From Hofstenia miamia (Eukaryota; Xenacoelomorpha; Acoela), in assembly GCA_004352715.1 (NCBI GenBank), contig SCFE01000098.1:1-42968 (forward strand): a DNA stretch of 42,968 nucleotides, read 5' to 3'. Below the pieces are notes generated by a model. It had not been told where the DNA came from. It did not search any database and was given only the letters and a program-made list of their open reading frames with translations. The position numbers and the translations under genes are program-made. Below, in pieces: positions 21,265 through 31,515 of this stretch; position 1 is the first letter of the stretch; each line of letters begins with the position of its first letter.

Positions 21265-22080
21265 TATTCAACTATTGAGAAATAAGCGTGGGTCAAGCAA
21301 TAGGTGCAACACACACGATAATAAAAACAATGGACAAGCCTATAAAGCTCCCAGTGAAAAGAGTGCCAGAACAAATCAAAGATGAATACAACCACATACT
21401 AAATGAATTAATATCCAACAATATAATTCATACAAGTAGAAGCCCATATGCAGTTCCAACAGTGTTCCTAAAACAGGGCAACAAGTATCACCTATGCATA
21501 GACTTCCGCAAATTGAACCAAGTACAAAAAAGGATTCATACCCCCTTCCACATATAGAGGATGTGCTATACAAGGCAAGCAAGCACAAATACTTTACGTC
21601 AATAGACTTATGTAAAGCATATTGGCAAGTGAAAATGGAAGAAGACAAAATTGAAAAAACTGCATTCATAACACTGTACAGACTGTACAAATGGATATAT
21701 ATGGCGTTTGGATTGTGTAATGCACTGGCGACTTTCCAGAGATACATCACAAAAGTATTGAAGAATAAGACACACAGAATGGAAGATGGAGTCAATGCTT
21801 ACATAGACGACATAATTGTAACAAGCAATATTGTACAAGAGCACCTAGAATAACTGGAAAGAACACTGACAATATTAGAGAAAGCAGGACTTTGCATTAA
21901 TGGAAATAAGTGTGACATATTGAAAGAGAAGATAGTATTTCTGGGAAGAGTGATCGAGAAAGGCAGAATATGTATGAAGGACAAAGCAAGAGAGATGATC
22001 TGAAAAATAGAAAAGCCGAACAATAAAAAGGATATACAAAGGATAATGGGATTTTTCAACTACTATGGTACCTTTATCCC
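21265..22080 (+). pseudogene. copy D reverse transcriptase
   Basis: A gypsy/Ty3-type RT with its motifs in order: PVKRVPEQIKDEYNHILNEL, SPYAVPTVFLKQGNKYHLC leading to IDFRKLN, then after one frameshift at about 21525 YPLPHIEDVLY, YFTSIDLCKAYWQV (catalytic Asp in motif A), FGLCNALATFQR, and YIDDI at 21800-21814 (catalytic Asp pair). It continues with LGRVIEKGRI and GFFNYYGTFIP, where it is cut by the DNA transposon at 22082. In-frame stops at 21851 and 22001 and the frameshift make it dead. In an intact element it copies the RNA into DNA in virus-like particles. Confidence 0.88.
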
Positions 22081-22081
22081 G

Positions 22082-22221
22082 CACCCCAGTCCTGAATAAG
22101 ATTTTTCACCTCAAAAATACTCTAGTGGATTTTTTTTGCAGATTATTATGCAGAAACACCTGTAGAATGCTGTAATGACAACCGTTTAAATCATAAAACT
22201 CGTCTTCAATAGCTATTTGAA
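22082..22221 (+). repeat. left terminal inverted repeat
   Basis: Matches the reverse complement of 23578-23715 from CACCCC through ACCTGTAGAATGCTGTAATG to TATTTGAA, with scattered substitutions and small indels. Confidence 0.9.
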
Positions 22222-23453
22222 TTTTTGTAGAAACATTGTGCCCCCTTATTATAGGGAATCAGCATCACAGCAAATTTCAGCGCTAAAGTCTTTCTATGAA
22301 GTTGGAAAAATCAAATTCATTACCGAAACTGAAAAGGGAGAACCAAGTCATTGTAAAGATGTGTGGAGTGTGTGGGCATCAATAGTTCATTTGATTGAAG
22401 AGATAAACTTGCAGAGAGGTAATGTACACCCATCAAAAGTCTTAATAAAAATTATGGCAGATTCAGGACGAGGTAAAACTAAATTTTGTTTTTGTATCTT
22501 ACCTAATGAAGATGAGTGTATCACAAAATCATCTCGATCTACCTATGCTAAAGGTGGTCTACTATCAAAAGGTGCTAAATATGCAGGAGTTAATAAATGC
22601 ATCATGTTTTTTTGTGCACCTGAAATAAAAGAATTGAATTCCAACTTGCAACAAATATTCAAAATTAACAGGAATAAATTATGCATTTGTTAAATATCCA
22701 CATATAAATTTCATTGGTGATCTCAAACTATTAAATGAGACTTTTGGTCTTATGGAAGTGAGTTCAAAACACCCTTGCTTATACTGCAAATCTGAGGCAC
22801 AGAAGCTGGAAGGTGGCCAATTGAGAACAATTTCAAATCTTAGTGAAGACTATTCTCAATGGAAATCAGAAAATTCTGTTAAGCAACATTGCAAAAACTT
22901 TTTTAGTGTCAAAAACACCTCTTTGTTCAATAATCTACCAGGTGATACTCTAGTTCTAGAAATATCCCCTTTACCATCATTGCATATTCTCCTTGGTATC
23001 TTCAATCATATTTGGAAGGCCATTGAAAACATTTCAATTGTTTACAAGGAAGCTTGTCACCATTTTGCTTTATCACTTAATTGTGTAAGAGAAGATTATT
23101 GGGGTAAAACATTTGAGGGAAATGAATGTGTCAAGTTGATGAAAAGAATTGTGGAACTTGATGCAACAAAGCTTCCTCTAGCAAAAAAACACATCAGCGA
23201 ATTAGAAAAATTTAATAAATTAAGGGAAAATATTTTTGGTAACAACCTATCTACCAATTGGGAAAAGTATTTCAATGAATTTTGTCATTCCTACAGGGAA
23301 ATCCCTAATATAACAAACCCAATAAAAGTCCACATCCTCTTTGCACACCTGCCTTATTTTATTACTAAGCTTAGTAAAGGCAAATGTTTGGGGTATTACT
23401 CAGAACAAACCGGTGAGAGTATACATAAAAAATTTGAAACAATTTTTTTTTAG
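22217..23453 (+). pseudogene. transposase of the CACCCC element (CMC/Chapaev-like), one frameshift
   Basis: Two frames, 22217-22693 and 22752-23453, join by one frameshift near 22670 (the second frame is already open from about 22680, reading INYAFVKYPHINFIGDLKLL). About 410 residues in total. Features visible: IMADSGRGKTKFCF (candidate first acidic residue), IGDLKLLNETFGL, a PCLYCKS C-x2-C pair, EISPLPSLHILLGIFNHIW with two His seven apart, and near the end CLGYYSEQTGESIHKKF, where the Glu residues could supply the last acidic position. DDE transposases of the CMC group have a C-x2-C and a His pair between acidic residues, so the order agrees. I cannot prove the family without a profile search. 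The frame stops in FETIFF; related proteins may continue, so the C-terminus may be truncated. No other frame of the element codes for anything clear. Confidence 0.6.
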
Positions 23454-23577
23454 GTTAAATTGATATTTTTTTCAATATTGCTATTTATTAACAATAATTA
23501 AGGTATTTAAGTATATTAATACTGATGTTATACTAAAATAAATAGTTGATAGACCAAATGAAAAGTTTTTACAAAAG

Positions 23578-23715
23578 TTCAAATATCTATCGAAGACGAG
23601 TTTTATGATTTAAATGGTTGTCATTACAGCATTCTACAGGTGTTTCTGCATAAGAATCTTCAAAAAAATCCACTGGAGTATTTTTGAGGTGAAAATATTG
23701 TTCAGGACCGGGGTG
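23578..23715 (-). repeat. right terminal inverted repeat
   Basis: Reverse complement of 22082-22221. It ends in GGGGTG, followed by the CCCG target duplication. Confidence 0.9.
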
Positions 23716-24612
23716 CCCGAACATCGCTGGAAAAAACCACAAAGATGACCAAACTCATGAGGAAAGCAGTACCATTTGTATGGACGTGGCAGGAACAAGA
23801 GGAATTGGATAACATCAAGGAAGAATTAGCAAAATTACCATCATTAAATACTCCAGATTACAATGAGAAATTTATTTTAGACTGTGATGTAAGCAAGGTG
23901 GCAATTGGAGCAACCGTGGGACAAATAAAAAACGGAAAAGAAGTCCCCATACAATTCTTTAGTTGGAAACTAAAAGCTAGCTAAAAATAACTACGGGTCA
24001 ATGAAGCTGGAGGTGCTGGCCGTAATTGAGAGTATTAAGAAATTCAGACATTTCTTAATAGGAAGAGAATTTAGAGTATGCACTGACAACAGCGGATTAG
24101 CTTGACTAAAGAAATTGTCAGGAGATAAGTCAGGAATAGTATCACGATGGATCAAGTACTTGAATGAATTTATGTTCACGATCAAACACCAAAAGGAACA
24201 TTACATAACAATGCAGACTTTTGGACTTCATTACCTGAGTACCAAAGGGATGCAGTGAAAACAGATGGAGAGAGGAAATTCCTACCACACACAGATTATG
24301 AGGGATTGCCCGAGATAAACATAGATAAAAAGGGACAAGCAGTCTTAACAATACTACTGAAGGAAGAGATATCTGAACAGGAGATAGTAGAGAAGCAGAG
24401 AGATGATGCAATTCTCAATGAGATCATGAGAAAGCTAAAAGAACCCAGAACAATACTACTGAAGCGGACAGCAAGCTATTACAAATGGTACAAGTGGAAA
24501 CTCAACAAGAATTGATTATTGTATGAGAAGGCTCAAAACAACAGAATTGCAGTTCCCAACTATTACTAAAGAGAACTGATATGGAGAATACTCGAAAAAG
24601 GCCACCTGGGAA
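23716..24612 (+). pseudogene. copy D RNase H and start of integrase
   Basis: Pol resumes after the transposon with MTKLMRKAVPFVWTWQEQEE, the tether into RNase H. Next is FILDCDVSKVAIGATVGQ (the RNase H first Asp block) and IQFFSWKL. After frameshifts it reads MKLEVLAVIESIKKFRHFL (the E helix) and FRVCTDN (the second Asp). Later EYQRDAVKTDGERKF and ISEQEIVEKQRDDAILNEIM form the linker to integrase, and LEKGHLGI at about 24590-24611 begins the integrase zinc-binding (H-H-C-C) domain. A TA run and the gap follow, so the integrase core and the 3' LTR are not visible. Several stops and frameshifts are present. Confidence 0.82.
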
Positions 24613-24635
24613 TATATATATATATATATATATAT

Positions 24636-25635
24636 NNNNNNNNNNNNNNNNNNNNNNNNNNNNNNNNNNNNNNNNNNNNNNNNNNNNNNNNNNNNNNNNN
24701 NNNNNNNNNNNNNNNNNNNNNNNNNNNNNNNNNNNNNNNNNNNNNNNNNNNNNNNNNNNNNNNNNNNNNNNNNNNNNNNNNNNNNNNNNNNNNNNNNNNN
24801 NNNNNNNNNNNNNNNNNNNNNNNNNNNNNNNNNNNNNNNNNNNNNNNNNNNNNNNNNNNNNNNNNNNNNNNNNNNNNNNNNNNNNNNNNNNNNNNNNNNN
24901 NNNNNNNNNNNNNNNNNNNNNNNNNNNNNNNNNNNNNNNNNNNNNNNNNNNNNNNNNNNNNNNNNNNNNNNNNNNNNNNNNNNNNNNNNNNNNNNNNNNN
25001 NNNNNNNNNNNNNNNNNNNNNNNNNNNNNNNNNNNNNNNNNNNNNNNNNNNNNNNNNNNNNNNNNNNNNNNNNNNNNNNNNNNNNNNNNNNNNNNNNNNN
25101 NNNNNNNNNNNNNNNNNNNNNNNNNNNNNNNNNNNNNNNNNNNNNNNNNNNNNNNNNNNNNNNNNNNNNNNNNNNNNNNNNNNNNNNNNNNNNNNNNNNN
25201 NNNNNNNNNNNNNNNNNNNNNNNNNNNNNNNNNNNNNNNNNNNNNNNNNNNNNNNNNNNNNNNNNNNNNNNNNNNNNNNNNNNNNNNNNNNNNNNNNNNN
25301 NNNNNNNNNNNNNNNNNNNNNNNNNNNNNNNNNNNNNNNNNNNNNNNNNNNNNNNNNNNNNNNNNNNNNNNNNNNNNNNNNNNNNNNNNNNNNNNNNNNN
25401 NNNNNNNNNNNNNNNNNNNNNNNNNNNNNNNNNNNNNNNNNNNNNNNNNNNNNNNNNNNNNNNNNNNNNNNNNNNNNNNNNNNNNNNNNNNNNNNNNNNN
25501 NNNNNNNNNNNNNNNNNNNNNNNNNNNNNNNNNNNNNNNNNNNNNNNNNNNNNNNNNNNNNNNNNNNNNNNNNNNNNNNNNNNNNNNNNNNNNNNNNNNN
25601 NNNNNNNNNNNNNNNNNNNNNNNNNNNNNNNNNNN
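24636..25635. other. sequence gap (exactly 1000 N)
   Basis: The round size suggests an arbitrary gap length. On the left it is flanked by a TA microsatellite, on the right by Tc1 transposase sequence. The left end of the Tc1 element, the 3' part of copy D and the left edge of repeat R1 copy 2 should lie here. Confidence 0.98.
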
Positions 25636-26247
25636 CATAACCATTTGCAGTCTGACGACTCTGCACCACCTGAAGCACCATTGTTCCTCTGTAGGAAAAA
25701 GCACCCCACACCATGACGGAGCCCCCACCACTATGACGTGTGGAGAAGATTTCAGAGCGCATTTCTTTGTCATGCCAGTATCGTTGGAACCCATCAGGAC
25801 CATCAAGATTAAATTTTTTTTCGTCAGAAAACAAGACTTTGCTCCATGTATCTACGTTCCATGTTTGGTGCTCTCGAGCAAACTGTAAGCGGGCTTCTTT
25901 GTGACGAGGAAGCAACCGAAGACTTTGCAGGCGCTTTTTGTTCTTCATGCATCATGCCCTTTTGTTTCAAGAATCGTCTGATGGTTACTGCACTGCAATC
26001 GGCATCAGTGAGCATCTTAATTTGCCTGGAAGACCTTCTTCTGTCATAAGAAACTACTCTCATAATTCTTTGTTGGTCTACCAGTAGATTTGGCTGTTCC
26101 ATACCCACCGGGGTCTTTTAGGAAATAGCAGATCACAGTTTTACTGCGGTGAAGCTCGGCAGCAATTGCACGCTGTTACAGACCTTGTTTGTGGAGTTCA
26201 ACGATTTGACCACATTCAAATTCAGAGAGTTTGCTTGCTTTTGGCAT
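25636..26247 (-). pseudogene. Tc1-like transposase, broken
   Basis: Starts with ATG at 26247-26245: MPKASKLSEFECGQIVELHK, a paired-like helix-turn-helix. A stop follows QGL (about 26172), then AIAAELHRSKTVICYFLKDP, a GRP-like hinge (STGRPTK), and after a frameshift RRSSRQIKMLTDADCSAVTI. After another frameshift near 25960 the catalytic domain begins: [36 protein letters not shown] (first catalytic Asp in FSDE) and [12 protein letters not shown]. The remaining two acidic residues would lie in the gap. The enzyme normally cuts and pastes the element at TA sites; this copy cannot encode it. Confidence 0.88.
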
Positions 26248-26527
26248 TGTGACCACTTCCCGCCACCAATGACAACTTCAAACTAACCTAGAATACCAGT
26301 AGGACCTTGGAATAAAACCCTGGTCTTATACTTTTGATCACAACTCAACACGTTGGTTTTTTAAAAATGCAAATTTTAATGAATTATAAAAGTAGAATTT
26401 TTTCAAAATTTCATATCCGTTTGCTTGATGTATTAGTAATCCATAGTCATGATATCATATTCATTTAGCAAGGGAGAATTATAATTTTTAAAATTTTTAA
26501 GTGGTCCTAAACTTTTGATCAGCAGTG
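25636..26527 (-). mobile_element. Tc1-like transposon, 5' part, inserted at TA in repeat R1
   Basis: The right border is ...GATCAGCAGTG at 26527, followed by TA and then the start of R1, whose undisturbed copy at 9845 has the same TA. Two copies of the sequence CTTTTGATCA preceded by GGTC lie at about 26322-26340 and 26502-26521, about 180 bp apart. Paired direct repeats inside each inverted end are the IR/DR arrangement of many Tc1 elements. The other end is in the gap. Confidence 0.85.
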
Positions 26528-27297
26528 TATCTCTAGGTTTGACATCACAATATGAGGTGTGTGACAGAAAGATAGCAATGGTGCGAATTAGGGTTAATGT
26601 ATATTTTGGTCATCAAACTGTGCTGTACACATGCAATAGCCAATACTGTATTAATTTACTAGGCAGGACAATATTGATTTTCGAATTGGGACTTTATTAT
26701 GTTTCACCAAGANNNNNNNNNNNNNNNNNNNNNNNNNNNNNNNNNNNNNNNNNNNNNNNNNNNNNNNNNNNNNNNNNNNNNNNNNNNNNNNNNNNNNNNN
26801 NNNNNNNNNNNNNNNNNNNNNNNNNNNNNNNNNNNNNNNNNNNNNNNNNNNNNNNNNNNNNNNNNNNNNNNNNNNNNNNNNNNNNNNNNNNNNNNNNNNN
26901 NNNNNNNNNNNNNNNNNNNNNNNNNNNNNNNNNNNNNNNNNNNNNNNNNNNNNNNNNNNNNNNNNNNNNNNNNAGGCAGGACAATATTGATTTTTGAATT
27001 GGGACTTTATTATGTTTCACCAAGATTTTCATCCATTAATGCTTGTGAGAACGTTCTTAGTGAACCTAAATAATTGCAAATTATTGGTAATTTTTCTTCT
27101 TCTAAAGTATTCAATAGATTAATCGACTTCGAATTATAGTAATAATTGCAATATAAATTAATTATTTGAAGCATTGCTTAATATATATGTACTATGTTAT
27201 CATATCAGCATACATTTCATGAGGAATGGAAGCAATCTGTGCTTTGTTGAGGGGGGGGGAACGTTCCCTCAGTCCCCCCCTCTGGGTGCGCCTCTGA
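26528..27297 (+). repeat. interspersed repeat R1, copy 2 (with internal gap)
   Basis: Almost identical to 9845-10326, beginning at the TA shared with the Tc1 end and finishing in the G/C palindrome region and GGGTGCGCCTCTG. A run of 261 N (26713-26973) splits it. Because the 52 bases before and after the N run are the same part of the repeat, the N run probably does not represent real missing sequence of that size. Confidence 0.85.
26713..26973. other. sequence gap (261 N) with duplicated flanks
   Basis: The 52 bases at 26661-26712 reappear at 26974-27025 with one difference (TTCGAA against TTTGAA). Copy 1 of R1 holds this block only once. Confidence 0.97.
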
Positions 27298-27756
27298 GAA
27301 CCGCCCTTGTCATTTGATGTCAATGTGCAGCCTTCAAATTTCAGATAACATTAGTTATTTATTATCTACATCTAGTTATAGCACTATATATAATGTATTA
27401 AAATTCAAGTGAGTTTTAAATTCATTTGCCTTTTGTCTAATAAATAAGTGCATTTTCGTTTAGTCAACCAATCTAAATTTAGATCTTAAAGCAATCGAAA
27501 TTTCTCCAAATTCTTTAAGAAAGATTTGAAACGTTTTCATTTTGCTTACATTAAGTTATGAATTACCATTTATAAACAATATATATTTGTAGGTGAATCC
27601 CTTTGTGTGCATACCCAATGTATATCTTCAAATATTTATATTTAGGCAGAGCACAAGTCATAGTGACTGTACAATTGAGAGTAAAATAGTTTCAGCAAGT
27701 GCCTAAAACACTTTGAGTGACGAAATTGTTGATTTTGACAATGCCTATATTATTTA
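27298..27756. other. no recognisable feature
   Basis: AT-rich DNA with no supported gene or element. Confidence 0.5.
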
Positions 27757-28041
27757 TTGCAATTGGACGTCTTTTAGAAAAAGCTTCATTGAGAAGCTGA
27801 ATTCGTGTATAGAGAAATATTCAAAGGAAAACTTCAGTCTACTTGCGCTAGTCATTTGCTTATAGATGAAATTGTTATAAAGCCTTCTTTGCGTTATTGT
27901 GGAGGCCAATTGCCTATCTGTGGTTTCATAACCCAAGCAGAAAAATCTAGATTTTGTTTCTTTAAACCCTCAATTACAAAGCACGTCAATCTAATCAGTC
28001 ATGGTCGTCTGAAGAATGCAGTGGAAGAATTTTTAAAATGA
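27757..28041 (+). pseudogene. possible P-element/THAP9-like transposase scrap
   Basis: The open frame reads CASHLLIDEIVIKPSLRYCG followed by GQLPICGF. An 'L-I-D-E-x-x-I-K-x-x-(I/L)-x-Y' block followed by 'G-x-L-x-G-F/Y' is seen at the first catalytic Asp of P-element/THAP9-type transposases. The frame stops at 28039-28041, and downstream I see only broken pieces such as RCALNSVYLVTLTSRFSIVG. The match is short and could be coincidence. The THAP-like stretch at 8944 may be a relic of the same type of transposon. Confidence 0.3.
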
Positions 28042-29349
28042 CCTATCTTTGTGCCTCTCTCTCAAAAATACCAAAATTCGTTCTAACTACTATCTGGTTA
28101 AAATTTTCAAGCTTGTACATGAATGCTATGACTTTAAATGTACCTGTAGCGCATCTGTATATTATTGCTTATGCAACTGTTTAAGGAAATCACATGCATT
28201 GAATTTTCAGATGTAGCAAGTACTAATGTAAAATCATTACCCAGACTGAGATGTGCATTAAACAGTGTGTATTTAGTAACACTAACAAGCAGATTCTCCA
28301 TAGTGGGGTAATGTCTATCTTGTTGAACTTTTGTTGTCTCGATTACACTTCGCACTCAGACTAAACTATATTGAGTTCCACATGAGTATACCAAGTAACC
28401 ACTACTTTTTAGGTAGTTCTATAAGAGAGACTCCAGTTCAAAGTGATCGAGGGGGGCAACTGACCAAAGCAGTATCCAGACACCAGAGGTCCATCCTCCA
28501 TTCTGAGACTTTCAAGTTACACCAACTTAGCCCATGCTCACAAGGACAGTGTTTATTACATGTGCCTTAACTATTGATGATAATAAATACCAGTCACTAT
28601 TAGACTTACATTCTCACGCTCAAAACCATGTTGTGTTAACATAATACTAAATTTGCAAACAGGCAATGACACTAGCTGCTAAATAAATAAAGTTATGGAA
28701 TACATAAAGCAACTTCCTACCCTATGTATAAAATATTTACAATTACAAATGAGGCACGACACTAGCTACGACAAAATATAAAGGTTAAGAATGTATACAG
28801 ACTAACTATAAACCAAGCAGCTTCCTAACCTACAGATAAAAATAGACAATACAATATAATACATGTTGAGGTCATTATCAGTCTCATTATAGCTTGCCTA
28901 AGAAGTAACAAATTTGGATCTAAAATAAGATAAATAAATATGTAATAGTCCTAGGTTTGTGTGACTAGCCTTATCACGAATCTGTTACTACATGTAGAAA
29001 CAAATTATTGATAGCCAGCTATAAGCATGTTAGAAAAATTCCCTAATCATACACTTAACCTAAATGTGCATAAAGATCAAGGCACCAATTCATTTTCCCC
29101 TCACAACAGCCTTTAATCACTACAAACACTAATTGCTTAGCTGCACATTGTTTTAATAATTAAGCAAACTGAATAAAGATTGATTAACTACTAAGGAGTT
29201 TATTCTCCATCAACTTAATGCTCACCTTTGTACATATTTATATAAAATTATTGCAAACATATTTGTATCTAAACAAGTATCTGTTGCCATTTTATTTCTG
29301 CAGTCCACATAGAATATTTCTGTTTGAAAATGACTGCAGAAACCCTTGA
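28042..29349. other. no recognisable gene
   Basis: AT-rich DNA with short chance frames, ending in a TA microsatellite. I see no transposon ends or RNA genes. Confidence 0.45.
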
Positions 29350-29375
29350 TATATATATATATATATATATATATG

Positions 29376-29951
29376 GGCGCTAAGAATAAATCACCAAATA
29401 TATATGGGCACTTTGGTAAAGGTTGTCAAATATATGTGGGTACCAAGTAAATAGGGGCCCTATGTATTATTTTGAAACAAGATTGGATCCTAAGCATGTT
29501 TTTTCTAAATTTTGACATCAGAAATGGCTTAAGCACATAGTTTACTGACTCTGATAAAAAACTGGCCAAAATTGGACATATTCCAGCTGAAATCGGAATT
29601 TTGGAGATGGCTAGAAGTGGACCTCATTTTCACTGGGAAGAACTGCCAATATTGACATGAAAATATTATCAGATATTGAACAATGCCCAAATTTTTTGAA
29701 AATGTAAAAATTAGTTCCAAAACACATTCATAACTGTTGAAATGGCAATAAATCCAATTTTTTAACAATAGTTTTCATTTTTTTTCATTTTTTATATATT
29801 TTTTGAGAATTGCTTCCCTTGAGCCCAAATTTGGTGTGTAGCTATTAAATGAACCCTAAAGCTATCATGCATTTTTTTATGTTAACTGGCTGAACTGCAT
29901 GTGGGCACTAAGTATGGGGCACTCAGTATAAAACCCATAATACTTAGCGCC
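29376..29951. mobile_element. 576-bp inverted-repeat element in a TA microsatellite
   Basis: GGCGCTAAG at the left end and CTTAGCGCC at the right end are exact inverted repeats. TA-rich sequence lies on both sides (left ...TATATATG, right TGTATAAATATATA). Further copies of a GGGCACT/GGGTACCAAGTA motif lie just inside both ends (GGGCACTTTGG, GGGTACCAAGTA; GGGCACTAAGTA, GGCACTCAGTA), giving repeated subterminal motifs. There is no coding frame. Preference for TA suggests a Tc1/mariner-type MITE, but the duplication cannot be defined inside a TA run. Confidence 0.55.
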
Positions 29952-30031
29952 TGTATAAATATATATTTATATATATATATTATGGCATCAGTATGAAATC
30001 AGAAAGTAGTCCTAATTCCCTATCATCAGAG

Positions 30032-30230
30032 TGTAGCATAATGCAATAAAAAATAGCAAAATGCAACTAAGAATCTAAGATTGAAACAAAGAACAAAAAG
30101 AAAAAGATATGTTTTACTATTTACCATTTGATTTGTTAACAAAGTGATTTACTAAATTGTATAGACAAATATCTTCTGCTAGCTCTTTTTGACATAAATC
30201 AGTGGTCAAATCACTCAACATTTATTTTAG
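30032..30230 (+). repeat. 5' LTR (start) of gag-only element 1
   Basis: Starts TGTAGCATAATGCAA and matches 33027-33220 along about 200 bases, with shared AACTAAGA, AAATATCT-CTGCTAG and GTGGTCAAAT. The 3' end of this LTR is not clear; beyond about 30230 the copies diverge. Confidence 0.6.
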
Positions 30231-31515
30231 TCCTCAGATATAAGACATGAACAACTTCTATGTGTTATAGCAGAAATTGTATGATGACAGGTAGTATGAC
30301 TATGATTACTTTATGTGACCTAATGCTAATAATATTAAAAATACAAAAATAATATAAATAAGTTTTATGTTCAATTGATATTTGATCTTGGTTACTTTTC
30401 TTCTATTTGTTATTTTTGATGGATTATGCTACATCATTTACAATATACATTTAAAAAAATACACATAGTTTGAAAGTTTATAGGGGTGTCCTAATATGAA
30501 GTGAAATATTTTTAAACAAAATGTTAAAGATTAATAAAATTAAGAACAAAATGCAGTTTTATAGATAGTTTTTTCAAAAAAATCACTATAACTTTTAAAA
30601 AATTACTAACCCATCCTATAATATTCATATCTAAAAGAGAAAATTTCCCATTATGGAAGAATTTTATTTTTTGTATTACTGCAAATATCACAAAGTAAAA
30701 ATTTTTAATTGAAATTTTAAAAACTTCCTGTATTGAGACAGCACCGAAAATTAGAATCTTCTTTCAAAACTGCGCATTTTGGTGTAAAAATCTTATTCAT
30801 AGCTTCATTAGATCAAAGGTTACTAAAGAAAATATCTTTTCTCAAAAAATTGCCCAGCTCTGGCCAGCCTAGCTTATCTAATATTGATCTTAAAACTAAA
30901 CATGCTGAGAAACAAATGTTGTCAGTAAAATTTGCTACTTAAAAATTCAAGTGGAGCTGTGATATCTTTAAAATTCTGGTTGCTATAGCTTGCTAATTTA
31001 AGGTATAATATCTAGAGGCCAACCAGAGTATTCAAAATAATTTTTTTTTCAAAAAAAGTTATGGCTGTGAGAAATTTTTGTCTTCAAATTTCAAACAATT
31101 CTGATCAAAATTCAGATCACTAGTGTGAAAAAACAAAACAAAATTTTAAAAAAAGCTTTTTTCAAATAAATGGTACAAAAAATTTAAAAATTCAGACTTA
31201 TTAAAAAATTTATATGAACTTCTAATGTTAGGAATTTAAAAAAACTTTTCATTTTCAAATTCCATTGATAATTTTTTGCATGAGCTCTCTCTAAATATCA
31301 TCAATGATAGCAAAAAAAAATATTTTCCCGCTAGAGGGCGCAATTTTGACATGTTCAGGATTGTAAAAAAAGTTAAAACCTTCAGCTTGCAGTGTTCTAT
31401 TACCCTGCAATATTTCATGTTGATAGCAGCAATATTAACAGATCAATGGGAAAAAACATGTTTTTCAAGAAATTTAGAGGGCGAATAGATAGCAACTAAC
31501 ATTGATCAACAAGAA
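30231..31515. other. probable rest of 5' LTR and leader; no genes
   Basis: A/T-rich DNA with many A and T runs. I see no primer-binding site that I can support and no coding frame. CGCTAGAGGGCGCAA at about 31330 is a small GC-richer spot. Confidence 0.35.

Larger units (their letters stand above)
22082..23715 (+). mobile_element. DNA transposon with long TIRs and 4-bp TSD, probably CMC/Chapaev-like, inserted in copy D pol
   Basis: The element is 1634 bp. Its ends CACCCC...GGGGTG begin inverted repeats of about 140 bp (22082-22221 and 23578-23715) that are about 90 percent identical by eye. CCCG stands on both sides (22078-22081 and 23716-23719). Removing the element and one CCCG rejoins gypsy codons for FIPNIAG, the expected sequence at that place in pol, so the 4-bp duplication is well supported. 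CAC-type termini plus a 4-bp duplication are features of the Chapaev branch of the CMC group. It carries one transposase-like gene with a single frameshift. Confidence 0.82.

Noticed and set aside
24502-25948. Frames of 400-460 codons around 24.5-25.9 kb
   Set aside because: They span the 1000-N gap. Only the minus-strand part right of the gap is real (Tc1 transposase).
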